Assembly: GCA_036384915.1 (NCBI GenBank)
Contig: DASVLJ010000038.1
Span: 89,897 to 153,896, forward strand
DNA length: 64,000 nucleotides
Direction: 5' to 3'
From: PKWO01 sp036384915
Lineage (GTDB): Bacteria; Pseudomonadota; Gammaproteobacteria; Burkholderiales; Burkholderiaceae_D
In this document: piece after piece, positions 23,024-30,391 of the stretch
Position numbering within the stretch: the first letter of the stretch is position 1
Layout: each line of letters opens with the position of its first letter
Program-made: the position numbers and the translations under genes
The notes under the pieces: model-generated
Seen by the model: the letters and a program-made list of their open reading frames with translations, nothing else
What the model was told of the DNA's origin: nothing
Database searches by the model: none

Positions 23024-23110
23024 AACCGGGACCCATCAGGGCCGCATAAAGGACATGAATCTGTCGCGCGACGGGCAAAGGATGATAAGCGTAGCACCAC
23101 CCCTCACGTA

Positions 23111-23141
23111 AGAAAAAAGGCCTGTCGCAACGACAGGCCTT
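23111..23141 (-). terminator. Intrinsic terminator of tRNA-Val
   Basis: AAGGCCTGTCG, CAA loop, CGACAGGCCTT: an 11-bp perfect stem. On the minus strand it is followed by six T residues, so it ends the tRNA-Val transcript. On the plus strand it could also stop the operon ending at 23023, with a poorer T tract. Confidence 0.85.
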
Positions 23142-23150
23142 CGGTGTCTT

Positions 23151-23225
23151 TGGTGGGCGGTACTGGGATCGAACCAGTGACCCCTGCCGTGTGAAGGCAG
23201 TGCTCTACCGCTGAGCTAACCGCCC
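23151..23225 (-). tRNA. tRNA-Val (CAC)
   Basis: A complete cloverleaf on the minus strand: acceptor GGGCGGT with ACCGCCC, D arm GCTC-AGCGGTA-GAGC, anticodon stem CTGCC/GGCAG with loop TTCACAC (anticodon CAC), T arm ACTGG-TTCGATC-CCAGT, discriminator A and encoded CCA. 75 bases. It decodes GUG. It lies downstream of dnaQ but has its own promoter. Confidence 0.97.
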
Positions 23226-23237
23226 AAAGAGTCGAGC

Positions 23238-23266
23238 ATTATGCCACAGTTTTTTGCCGGAATCAA
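23238..23266 (-). promoter_or_regulatory. Promoter of tRNA-Val
   Basis: On the minus strand: -35 TTGATT (23266-23261), a 17-base spacer, -10 CATAAT (23243-23238), 12 bases before the tRNA 5' end. It sits in the gap after dnaQ. Confidence 0.75.
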
Positions 23267-23268
23267 TT

Positions 23269-23994
23269 TTACTGTGCCGGAGCCGGTTCGGCCATGATGG
23301 CGCGCCAGACGCACTTGCCCTTGGCTTCCTTGTCGAGCTTGTCCAGCGTGGCTTCGTGTTCGACCAATTCTTCCTCGCTGGCGGCCAGGATCAGGATTTC
23401 CGGGATAGGGATCAATTCTGCATTGCCCCCCTCTGCGCCCGCGTCGGCCGTGCCGCCGTGGTCCATGGTCAGCATGTTCTGGCCGCGTGTCATGGCCAGG
23501 TAGACTTCGGCCAGCAATTCGGCGTCGAGCAAGGCGCCGTGCAGGGTACGGTGGGCGTTGGAGATTTCGTAGCGGTCGCACAGGGCGTCGAGCGAGTTGC
23601 GCTTGCCGGGATGCAGCTTCTTGGCTTCGACCAGGCTGTCGATGGTATTGGCTACCTGCTTGTCGTAGGGCGGCAGGTTCAGGCGGGCGAATTCGGCATC
23701 GAGGAAGCCCGTGTCGAACGGGGCATTGTGGATGATGACTTCGGCGTCCCTGATATAGGCGCACAGCTCGTCGGCGATTTCGGCGAACTTGGGCTTGTCG
23801 CTCAAGAATTCGGTGGTCAGGCCGTGCACCGCCAGCGCGCCCTCTTCCGAATCGCGTTCCGGGTTGATGTAGTAGTGGAAGTTGTTGCCGGTCAGGCGCC
23901 GGTTGACCAATTCCACGCAGCCGATTTCAATGATGCGATCGCCGGATCTGGCGTTCAGGCCGGTGGTTTCAGTGTCGAGTACGATTTGTCGCAT
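23269..23994 (-). CDS. dnaQ: DNA polymerase III epsilon subunit (proofreading exonuclease)
   Basis: A 241-residue 3'-5' exonuclease. The DEDDh active site is visible: RQIVLDTETTGLNARSGDR (Exo I, Asp7 and Glu9), EVIIHNAPFDTGFLDAEF (Exo II) and HRTLHGALLDAELLAEVYLA (Exo III with His and Asp). It also has the segment LVNRRLTGNNFHYYINPERD typical of DnaQ. The acidic/hydrophobic C-terminus (about 185-235) would hold the alpha-subunit contact. It is the last gene of a methyltransferase-rnhA-dnaQ operon, 11 bases after rnhA. Confidence 0.95.
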   Translation of the reverse strand: MRQIVLDTETTGLNARSGDRIIEIGCVELVNRRLTGNNFHYYINPERDSEEGALAVHGLTTEFLSDKPKFAEIADELCAYIRDAEVIIHNAPFDTGFLDAEFARLNLPPYDKQVANTIDSLVEAKKLHPGKRNSLDALCDRYEISNAHRTLHGALLDAELLAEVYLAMTRGQNMLTMDHGGTADAGAEGGNAELIPIPEILILAASEEELVEHEATLDKLDKEAKGKCVWRAIMAEPAPAQ

Positions 23995-24005
23995 GTTGTT
24001 TTCCT

Positions 24006-24446
24006 TTACATCACGGATGCCGCGCCGCGATTGGCAAGGGCGTCGGCCGCCTCATTCCCGGCATGGCCCGCGTGCCCTTTCACCCAGCGCCATTCCACGT
24101 GATGGCGGTTGCGCGCTGCATCGAGCTCTTGCCACAGTTCGGCATTCTTGACCGGTTCCTTCGCGGCGGTCTTCCAGCCGCGCGCCTTCCAGCCGTGTAT
24201 CCATTCGCTGATGCCTTTTTGCACGTATTGGCTGTCGGTATAGACCACCACGTCGCACGGACGCTTGAGCGCGTTCAGGGCCTCGATCACGGCGCGCAAT
24301 TCCATGCGGTTGTTGGTGGTGTTGCGTTCGCCGCCGAACAATTCCTTCTTGTTGTCGCCGGCGACGAGCAAGGCGCCCCAGCCGCCCGTGCCGGGGTTGC
24401 CCTTGCAGGCGCCGTCGGCATAAATTTCCACTTTGGTGTTTTCCAT
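24006..24446 (-). CDS. rnhA: Ribonuclease HI
   Basis: A 146-residue endonuclease that cuts RNA in RNA-DNA hybrids. ATG 24446 follows AAGGAAG and yields the normal N-terminus MENTKVEIYADGACKGNPGT. Active-site residues are present: Asp10 (YADGA), Glu (NRMELRAVIEAL), Asp (VYTDSQYVQKGI) and the C-terminal Asp (GNEAADALANRG), together with the basic handle WIHGWKARGWKTAAKEPVKN. Length matches E. coli RnhA. Pairing with dnaQ is common in proteobacteria; here they are co-directional, 11 bases apart. Confidence 0.97.
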   Translation of the reverse strand: MENTKVEIYADGACKGNPGTGGWGALLVAGDNKKELFGGERNTTNNRMELRAVIEALNALKRPCDVVVYTDSQYVQKGISEWIHGWKARGWKTAAKEPVKNAELWQELDAARNRHHVEWRWVKGHAGHAGNEAADALANRGAASVM

Positions 24447-24463
24447 CTTCCTTGCTTGTTTCT

Positions 24464-25243
24464 TTATTTGTTGATCTTGTGTAGTTGATTGGCCACCGGC
24501 ACGCCTTGCGCGGCCTTGGCGGTTTTGAGTTTCAGGGCCGGCCCGACCAGGTGCATGCCGCGCACGCGCTTGACGGCTTGCAGGATATAGACGGCGCCGA
24601 AGTATGGCCACCAGCGGTCGCCGGCCTTTTCCATGAAGGCGAAGCGATTGAGCCATTTTTCCGAGGTGAAGGGCGGCGCGTAGCAGCCGAAGTGGCCACG
24701 GTTGACTTCGAAACCGAGCAGTTTCAACCAATCCTTGATGCGCGGCAGGCCGATGAATTCGCCGTCGAGCGGCAGAAAGTGCGAGCCGGTCAGGCGGCCC
24801 GTGACCTGACGCGCCCCCCACAGGCTGGCCGGGTTGAAGCCGCAAACGATGACTTGCCCTTCGGGGATCAGCACACGTTCGACTTCGCGCAGCACCTGGT
24901 GCGGTTCATCCGCGAATTCGAGCGCATGCGGCAAGACCACGAGGTCGAGGCTTTGCGACGCGAAGGGCAGTTCGGCGAAGTCGTGCACCACGGCCACGCG
25001 CGGACGGCCTTCCGCCGCTTCCGTTGCCGGCAGATGGGTGTCGGAGAGGAACTTGCTCTGCATGCGGTTGGAACGCAAGGCATCGATCTGGGGCAAGCCG
25101 ATCTGGATTGCGTTGAAGCCGAAGATGTCGGCGGTCAACTCGTCAAGCCGCGCTTCTTCCCAGGCCCGGACATAGCTGCCGGCCTGGGTTTCGAGCCAGG
25201 GGCCCAGGGCTATAATGGTTTTTTCAGGAGGCTGTTCTGCCAT
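24464..25243 (-). CDS. SAM-dependent methyltransferase-like protein
   Basis: A 259-residue class I methyltransferase of the small group often found beside gloB and rnhA. Features: IIALGPWLETQAGSYVRAWE, IFGFNAIQIGLPQ, VAVVHDFAELPFASQSLDLV, LPHALEFADEPHQVLREVER and EGQVIVCGFNPASLWGAR. The usual Gly-rich SAM loop is poor, as in relatives of unknown substrate. ATG 25243 is chosen; ATG 25285 is also in frame but lies inside gloB. With 25243, its start codon and the gloB start codon share the same CATG (25241-25244) on opposite strands, and no clear ribosome site is visible for this gene. It leads the operon with rnhA and dnaQ. Confidence 0.8.
   Translation of the reverse strand: MAEQPPEKTIIALGPWLETQAGSYVRAWEEARLDELTADIFGFNAIQIGLPQIDALRSNRMQSKFLSDTHLPATEAAEGRPRVAVVHDFAELPFASQSLDLVVLPHALEFADEPHQVLREVERVLIPEGQVIVCGFNPASLWGARQVTGRLTGSHFLPLDGEFIGLPRIKDWLKLLGFEVNRGHFGCYAPPFTSEKWLNRFAFMEKAGDRWWPYFGAVYILQAVKRVRGMHLVGPALKLKTAKAAQGVPVANQLHKINK
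25211..25232 (+). promoter_or_regulatory. gloB -10 box and ribosome site
   Basis: TATAAT at 25211-25216, inside the 5' end of the divergent methyltransferase gene, and CAGGAGG at 25226-25232, 10 bases before the gloB ATG. The ribosome site supports ATG 25242 over the in-frame upstream start at 25215. The -35 region is weak. Confidence 0.45.
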
Positions 25244-26030
25244 GAGTAATGTAAGTGTTCTGACTGTACCGGCGTTTTCCGACAATTATCTTTGGCTGAT
25301 ACACGACGGCCGCAAGGCCGTGGCGGTCGACCCGGGCGATGCCGGCCCTATCATGGCTGCGCTCGAGGCGCACAAACTATCGCTAGCCGCTATTTTACTG
25401 ACTCATCACCATGCTGACCATGTCGGCGGTGTCGAAGCGCTGTTGCGGCACGTTAATCAAGCCGATTTTCCCGTCTACGGCCCGCGCCGCGAACAGATTG
25501 CCGGCGTCACGGTCAAGCTTGGCGAAGGCGATACGGTAAGGCTGGCCGAGCCGGCCTTGCATTTCGAGGTATTGGACGTGCCGGGCCATACCAGCGGCCA
25601 TATCGCTTACGTCGAACGGCAGCAGGGCTGGCTGTTTTGCGGCGACACCCTGTTTGCCGCCGGCTGCGGCAGACTGTTTGAAGGTACGCCGGAGCAGATG
25701 ACAAACTCGCTGGCCAAGCTTGCCGCCCTGCCGCCGCAGACCCAGGTTTATTGTGCTCACGAATATACCTTGAGCAACCTGCGTTTCGCCTTGGCGGCTG
25801 AGCCGGGCAATCTTGCCACAAAAGAAAGATTTGCCAGGGAGGAAGAAAAACGGGCGCAAAATCTGCCTACCGTACCTACCGCTATCGGCCTGGAATTACA
25901 GACCAATCCCTTCCTGCGATACAAGGAACCCGAGATATTGCAAGGCTTGCGGACAAGCGGACGCATTGCGGACAACGATCCGGTTCGGGCATTTGCCGCC
26001 TTGCGCGAATGGAAAAACCAGTTTCGATGA
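25242..26030 (+). CDS. gloB: Hydroxyacylglutathione hydrolase (glyoxalase II)
   Basis: A 262-residue metallo-beta-lactamase-fold enzyme that hydrolyses S-lactoylglutathione to lactate and glutathione, the second glyoxalase step. Metal ligands are in THHHADHVGG (about residues 54-63), GHTSGH (about 111-116) and FCGDTLFAAGCGRLFEG (about 130-146); YCAHEYTLSN holds the last His. The C-terminal helical glutathione-binding domain is present (NPFLRYKEPEI). Length is typical. It is divergent from the methyltransferase with overlapping start codons. Confidence 0.95.
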   Translation: MSNVSVLTVPAFSDNYLWLIHDGRKAVAVDPGDAGPIMAALEAHKLSLAAILLTHHHADHVGGVEALLRHVNQADFPVYGPRREQIAGVTVKLGEGDTVRLAEPALHFEVLDVPGHTSGHIAYVERQQGWLFCGDTLFAAGCGRLFEGTPEQMTNSLAKLAALPPQTQVYCAHEYTLSNLRFALAAEPGNLATKERFAREEEKRAQNLPTVPTAIGLELQTNPFLRYKEPEILQGLRTSGRIADNDPVRAFAALREWKNQFR

Positions 26031-26076
26031 TTGACTGAGCAAATAATTGAATTTTTTGCATTTTACCTAAATTGTC

Positions 26077-26105
26077 TTGACGCGGAAAAAGCCCCCTTAT
26101 TACAC
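26077..26105 (+). promoter_or_regulatory. Candidate mltD promoter
   Basis: TTGACG (26077-26082), a 17-base spacer, then TTACAC (26100-26105), in the 229-base gap before mltD. The -35 is near consensus, the -10 moderate. The leader is about 150 bases and includes a GGGAGCTCTCCC palindrome near 26203. Confidence 0.5.
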
Positions 26106-26259
26106 TGCTCTCTTAAAATTCAATTCACCGGCTTGTCATCATGGCCGCTGACGTTGGGTCGTTTCGAATAGATGTGGCATTAATCTTGCCTAACGGCATG
26201 CATGGGGAGCTCTCCCGGCCGTGATTCGTGATGGTCCCCACTACTGAGAGTGAGTACCC

Positions 26260-27855
26260 ATGCATTTATCCAAAGCGATCGCGCTTTCCATCTCCATCGT
26301 ATTCTCCGGTACCGCCGTCCTGTCGTTTGCAGCGGACTCGTTACAGGGGCCTGCCAACGCCGCCGGTCCGGCCGACGGCACCGCCGCCACCCTAGCAGCA
26401 CCCGCGCTATCGACCGCAATTGCGCCACCTACCGCACCCGCGCCCGCATTCGACACTTCGCTCAAGCTTAATGCGACGCCTGACCGCAATATGGGCCCGA
26501 ACGATCTCGCGCTCGACGGCTTGCTGATGGAAGACATGGATTTGTGGAACCGCATCCGCAAGGGCTTTGCGATCCCCGATCTCGATAATCAACTGGTTGC
26601 AAACCAGACCGCCTGGTATGCCGCCCGCCCCGACTATATCCAGCGCACCACGACGCGCGCCTCGCGCTACCTGTATCACGTGGTGGAAGAGCTGGAAAAG
26701 CGCGGCATGCCGACCGAACTGGCCTTGCTGCCCTTCATCGAATCGGCCTTCGACCCGCAGGCGCTGTCTTCGGCCAAGGCTTCGGGCATGTGGCAATTCA
26801 TGCCGGCCACCGGCACCACCTTCAACCTGAAGCAAAACATGTTCAAGGATGATCGGCGCGACGTGATTTCATCGACGGATGCCGCGCTGACCTATCTGCA
26901 GCGCCTGCATGACATGTTCGGCGACTGGCAACTGGCGCTGGCAGCCTATAACTGGGGCGAGGGTTCGGTGCAGCGCGCTGTCAACCGCAACAAGGCGCTG
27001 GGCCTGCCGACCGACTTCGAAAGCCTGTCGCCGCGCATGCCGGCCGAGACGCGCAACTATGTGCCCAAGCTGCAGGCGGTGAAGAACATCATTGCCAATC
27101 CAGGTTACTACAGCATTGTGCTGCCCCAACTGGAGAACCAGCCTTATTTCGTGACGGTAGACAAATCGCACGACATCGACGTGGACGTTGCCGCCAAGCT
27201 GGCGGAGTTGCCGCTCGATGAATTCCGCGCGCTCAATCCGCAATTCAACCGCCCCGTGATCACCTCGGACACGCCCATCCTGCTGCCCGAGACCAATGCC
27301 GACAAGTTCCGCGAAAACCTGGCCAACTGGGGCCATGCACTATCGAACTGGACGTCGCACACCATCACCACGGCACGCGAAAAAATCGAGTCCATCGCAG
27401 AGCAATTTGGCACCACGCCGGACGTGCTGCGCGAAGTGAACCATATTCCGCCGCATACGCACCTGGCCGTCGGCTCGACCATCTTGGTGCCGCGCACCGA
27501 GGCCACGGCCAATGTCGATATCGCGCCCGAAGTCGCGGAAAACGCGCGCATGCAGATCGAATCCGATGCGCCGGCTTACCGCCGCGTCTTCATCCGCGCC
27601 AGCCGCCGCGATACGCTGTCGTCGATTGCGGCGCGCAACCATGTGAGCGTGGCACAACTGAAGTCCTGGAACGATCTGCGAGCCGACCGCATTGCGGCCG
27701 GACAGCGCATTGAAGTGCAGGTGCCGGTTCGCGCTACGGGCGGGTTGCGCCGCATCGCCGCACATGCGCCCGCGCGTTCGACGCATCATGTTGCCGCCGC
27801 GAGCCATCGCGGCCATATCGTGGCAGCCGCAAAAGGCAAGAAGCGCCACGCCTGA
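26260..27855 (+). CDS. mltD: Membrane-bound lytic murein transglycosylase D
   Basis: A 531-residue exported peptidoglycan lytic transglycosylase. A signal peptide covers residues 1-25 (SIVFSGTAVLSFAADS); an Ala/Pro-rich stretch follows. The SLT domain (about 120-260) shows the catalytic Glu in ALLPFIESAFDPQALSSAKA, SGMWQFMPATGTTFNL and LALAAYNWGEGSVQRAV. Two LysM modules bind glycan: about 370-410 (SIAEQFGTTPDVLREVNHIP) and about 445-490 (DTLSSIAARNHVSVAQLKSW). It ends in a basic tail. There is no lipobox at the usual place, so membrane anchoring may differ from E. coli MltD. A hairpin terminator (27873 onward) follows. Confidence 0.94.
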   Translation: MHLSKAIALSISIVFSGTAVLSFAADSLQGPANAAGPADGTAATLAAPALSTAIAPPTAPAPAFDTSLKLNATPDRNMGPNDLALDGLLMEDMDLWNRIRKGFAIPDLDNQLVANQTAWYAARPDYIQRTTTRASRYLYHVVEELEKRGMPTELALLPFIESAFDPQALSSAKASGMWQFMPATGTTFNLKQNMFKDDRRDVISSTDAALTYLQRLHDMFGDWQLALAAYNWGEGSVQRAVNRNKALGLPTDFESLSPRMPAETRNYVPKLQAVKNIIANPGYYSIVLPQLENQPYFVTVDKSHDIDVDVAAKLAELPLDEFRALNPQFNRPVITSDTPILLPETNADKFRENLANWGHALSNWTSHTITTAREKIESIAEQFGTTPDVLREVNHIPPHTHLAVGSTILVPRTEATANVDIAPEVAENARMQIESDAPAYRRVFIRASRRDTLSSIAARNHVSVAQLKSWNDLRADRIAAGQRIEVQVPVRATGGLRRIAAHAPARSTHHVAAASHRGHIVAAAKGKKRHA

Positions 27856-27872
27856 GTTGTTCACACCCACAA

Positions 27873-28000
27873 GTTGCCCACGTTTTTTGTGGGCAAGCTT
27901 GTGAATAAGTCTGGGAAGACTTTTTAACTCATTGATCCACAAGGAAAATTTTCCATTGTTCAGGAAATGGGCAGCGGTAACAACTCGCAGTCTTCGCCCG
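27873..28000. repeat. 130-bp direct repeat, copy 1, with DnaA-box-like sequences
   Basis: Starts with hairpin TTGCCCAC-GTTTTTT-GTGGGCAA, which also serves as mltD terminator, then GCTTGTGAATAAGTCTGGGA, the palindrome GGAAAATTTTCC (27943-27954) and GTAACAACTCGC. It is about 85-90 percent identical to 28301-28430. It holds TTATTCACA on the minus strand (27908-27900), a perfect DnaA-box consensus, and TGATCCACA (27933-27941); TTGTTCACA lies just before it (27857-27865). Confidence 0.7.
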
Positions 28001-28300
28001 CTGAACTGAATCCGCCCAAGAAAAAATGTTCGGCTTGTTGCGGCAGTGATCCGGCTACCCATCGACGGGAACCGGCATCATCCTGAACGTGTTTCAAGCA
28101 CCCCATGGAGGGTGGCTTTGTCTTGGCAACGAACGGGATAGCCGTTTTGTTTTCGTCCGGGATGGGCGAACCCGGATACGGCTTGATAGTGTGCGACGCC
28201 GGGCAGGCTTGCCCAACTTTCGCCGTCCCGTTGAGAAACAAAAAGCCGCCATTCCAGCCCATGAACGCAGTCCGCCGCCTCGGTCAGCCCCGCCACACGA
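28001..28300. other. Spacer between the two 130-bp repeats
   Basis: About 300 bases. Open frames exist on both strands but none has a ribosome site, domain or codon pattern that supports a gene. The sequence could be the remainder of whatever event duplicated the flanking repeat. Confidence 0.35.
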
Positions 28301-28430
28301 GTTGCCCACGTTTTTTGTGGGCAAGCTTGTGAATAAGTCTGGGAAGATTTTTTAACTCATTGATCCAAAAGGGAAATTTTTCCTTGCTCAGGAAACAGGC
28401 AAGGGTAACAACTCGCTGTCCGCGCCCCCG
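28301..28430. repeat. 130-bp direct repeat, copy 2
   Basis: Begins with the same TTGCCCAC/GTGGGCAA hairpin and keeps the perfect DnaA-box consensus TTATTCACA (28336-28328, minus), but the TGATCCACA site has become TGATCCAAA and the GGAAAATTTTCC palindrome GGAAATTTTTCC. Offset from copy 1 is 428 bases, same orientation. Confidence 0.7.
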
Positions 28431-28461
28431 AATCGAAACGGTAGGGCATCAAAAAATAGGC

Positions 28462-28490
28462 AAAAAAAGAGGCGCCACAAGGACGCCTCC
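28462..28490 (-). terminator. Intrinsic terminator of the lipoprotein pair
   Basis: On the minus strand GAGGCG, a 9-base loop, CGCCTC, then seven T residues (28468-28462). It lies 20 bases after the stop of the gene ending at 28511. Confidence 0.85.
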
Positions 28491-28510
28491 AGCAATGCAA
28501 ACAACCGGTA

Positions 28511-29080
28511 TCAACGCAGCGCGTTCTGGAAATCCTGATCGGCCAGCAAATGCGCGATCTCGTCCTTGATGGTCGCAATATAGCCGGTCCGAGCGGCGGG
28601 AATCGCCACGGCGCCGATGAAGGACGAATCCCATTCGCGGTCTGCCGTGACGACCTTGTCGAACACCTTTTTCCCGTCACGCATGACATTGAAGCGCACG
28701 CCGATGTGAGCCGTCCCGGTGCCGATTGCGGCATCGAGCTTGTTCTCGGTCATTTCTCCACCAACTACGATGTTGGAACCGGTATTGAATTTTCCGGCAC
28801 TGACGAGTTCGGACTGCAGGGCATCTTTCAAGTAGTCCGCAAAGGAGGAACCCACCGGCGAATAGAAGCTGCTGGCCCGGATGCCCAGGGTGTTCATCGA
28901 CGGATCGCTGGTTGTGAAGCTGCCCAGAGCCAGCTTGGTATTCGGCATCGAGCCGAGCGCGCGCGCATTGTCGACTGTCGGCTGATAGGGCGGCGCCGGC
29001 GTGGAGCAGGCGACCAGCAAAGCGCAGCCGGCGAGCGCCATCATGCGGCGCAAGGAGCTCATGACATTACCGCGCATCAT
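28511..29080 (-). CDS. Lipoprotein of unknown function
   Basis: A 189-residue lipoprotein. The frame starts with ATGATG at 29080; GGAGAG lies 7-8 bases upstream. The lipobox is LLVACS (Cys25). The mature part (PYQPTVDNARALGSMPNTKL, SSFADYLKDALQSELVSAGK, VVGGEMTENKLDAAIGTGTA, VRFNVMRDGKKVFDKVVTAD) resembles periplasm-facing lipoproteins that average a beta-alpha fold like YajG or LPP20-type proteins, but I cannot assign a family. Its start overlaps the stop of the upstream lipoprotein gene, so the two are translationally coupled and probably act together at the outer membrane. A strong terminator follows. Confidence 0.75.
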   Translation of the reverse strand: MMRGNVMSSLRRMMALAGCALLVACSTPAPPYQPTVDNARALGSMPNTKLALGSFTTSDPSMNTLGIRASSFYSPVGSSFADYLKDALQSELVSAGKFNTGSNIVVGGEMTENKLDAAIGTGTAHIGVRFNVMRDGKKVFDKVVTADREWDSSFIGAVAIPAARTGYIATIKDEIAHLLADQDFQNALR

Positions 29081-29715
29081 TTCAGCTCTCCGCTAGTGGA
29101 CATGTCGCGCAGCAGGTTCAGGGTCAGATCGGTGACGATCGTGCGCCCCCCTTCCTTGGGCGTGGTGGCGACCAAGCCCTTCGGGCCGTCCGCGTTGCCG
29201 ATGGTGCTATGCAAGGCGTGGCGGTAGCTATGCTTTACCTCGGGAGCCCCTGGCGCATCGTAGCTCGCAGTCATGACGTAATTGTCGGTGACCATGGTGC
29301 CGGCCAATCCCAGGGTCAGCCCGGTGCCGACGCCCTTGCCTGTGGCCTCCTTGGAGTCGAATACATTGTTGATGACGATGTAGAGCTTGCGTTCCGCCGT
29401 CGCCGGGGCGGCGGGCAGGTCGGCAAACAGGTTGGAAGTCTTCAACGTGTCCATCACATAGCCGCGTGTCGCTTCCGTTGCCCTGGGGTTGGAAGCGCCA
29501 TTGGTCTGGAATTCATACACGACCTGGACTACGGGCTTGGGATCGACCGGCTTCAGGTCGGAATATTGCACCTTGGGTAGCGTGGGGTCGACATAGGACT
29601 TGGTCGAAAGGCAGCCGGCGTTAAGCAGACAGAGCAGCAAGCCGAAAGCATAGGCCGCAAGACGGGCCGCGCCGACGGTGTTTTTACCGGTCGACGTGAC
29701 AGCAGAAAATGACAT
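29077..29715 (-). CDS. Lipoprotein of unknown function (first of pair)
   Basis: A 212-residue lipoprotein; ATG 29715 follows AGGGGAA and starts MSFSAVTSTGKNTVGAARLA. The lipobox is LLNAGC (about Cys35). The mature region has VVQVVYEFQTNGASNPRATE, YIVINNVFDSKEATGKGVGT, a Gly/Thr-rich segment GTGLTLGLAGTMVTDNYVMT and HSYRHALHSTIGNADGPKGL. I do not recognise the family. It leads a two-gene operon; its TGA overlaps the ATGATG of the next gene. About 290 bases upstream hold no gene. Confidence 0.75.
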   Translation of the reverse strand: MSFSAVTSTGKNTVGAARLAAYAFGLLLCLLNAGCLSTKSYVDPTLPKVQYSDLKPVDPKPVVQVVYEFQTNGASNPRATEATRGYVMDTLKTSNLFADLPAAPATAERKLYIVINNVFDSKEATGKGVGTGLTLGLAGTMVTDNYVMTASYDAPGAPEVKHSYRHALHSTIGNADGPKGLVATTPKEGGRTIVTDLTLNLLRDMSTSGELK

Positions 29716-30001
29716 GAAGGGTTCCCCTATATTGAAAATAAGTGATCGAAGAAACGGCACGCTCACGCAGGCCTAGCGTCAGTGAAACGATGGGGCGCGC
29801 GTACTCTTGGAGCTTTGCTCTCGATGTGGAAATGCACCATCCCATGAGAGCGAGAATGCGGAACAGACTCGATAACCAGGCTTCGGTGTTGTAGTTATAT
29901 ATTCATGTCACACCCCCGGCCAAAACTTCCTTCCCTTGCCGGAAAGCGGACACGCGCAGTATAGAGGAATTGGCTTCCTGAAGTAAAGCCTATGCCGGAA
30001 T

Positions 30002-30391
30002 CTAAGGAATGACTGCAGTCACCTCGATTTCGACCCGCGCCCGGTCTTCGATCAGGGCCGTCACCTGTACCGCAGTCATCGCGGGGTAGTGCTTGCCGAT
30101 GATTTCGCGGTAGGCGGCGCCGATTTCCTTGGCTGAAGCTAGATATTCCTTCTTGTCGACGACGTACCAGGTCATGCGCACGATGTGTTCCGGCCGGCCC
30201 CCCGCTTCCTTGAGGACGGCGGCAATGTTATGCAGCGCCTGCTTCGTTTGCCCGACGAAGTCGTCGGTATGGAACCGGCCTTGCTCATCCCAGCCTATCA
30301 TGCCGCTGACGAAGACCATGCGGCCTTGCGCCGCAATGCCGTTGCTGTAACCCTTGGGCTGGACCCAGCCCGGCGGTTGGAGAATATTCAT
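30002..30391 (-). CDS. RidA-family enamine/imine deaminase
   Basis: A 129-residue RidA/YjgF/Rid-family protein: NILQPPGWVQPKGYSNGIAA, MVFVSGMIGWDEQGRFHTDD, QTKQALHNIAAVLKEAGGRP, HIVRMTWYVVDKKEYLASAK and TAVQVTALIEDRARVEIEVT. The Arg near the C-terminus (DRARVEIE) matches the substrate-binding position; the usual family motif is slightly diverged, so it may be a catabolic Rid subfamily. Such proteins hydrolyse enamines and imines to ketones and ammonia. It overlaps the acyl-CoA dehydrogenase by 4 bases and ends the operon that starts with an aromatic acid-CoA ligase. In a 2-aminobenzoyl-CoA route the reduced ring product is an enamine, so this enzyme would release ammonia; that role is inferred. 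Confidence 0.88.
   Translation of the reverse strand: MNILQPPGWVQPKGYSNGIAAQGRMVFVSGMIGWDEQGRFHTDDFVGQTKQALHNIAAVLKEAGGRPEHIVRMTWYVVDKKEYLASAKEIGAAYREIIGKHYPAMTAVQVTALIEDRARVEIEVTAVIP

Noticed and set aside
7063..23225. Genomic island using either tRNA gene as attachment site
   Set aside because: No integrase, and no direct repeat of a tRNA 3' end was seen in the window.
27960..28262. 100-codon minus-strand frame between the 130-bp repeats
   Set aside because: No ribosome site, it crosses the repeat border, and other frames in the same interval are equally open.
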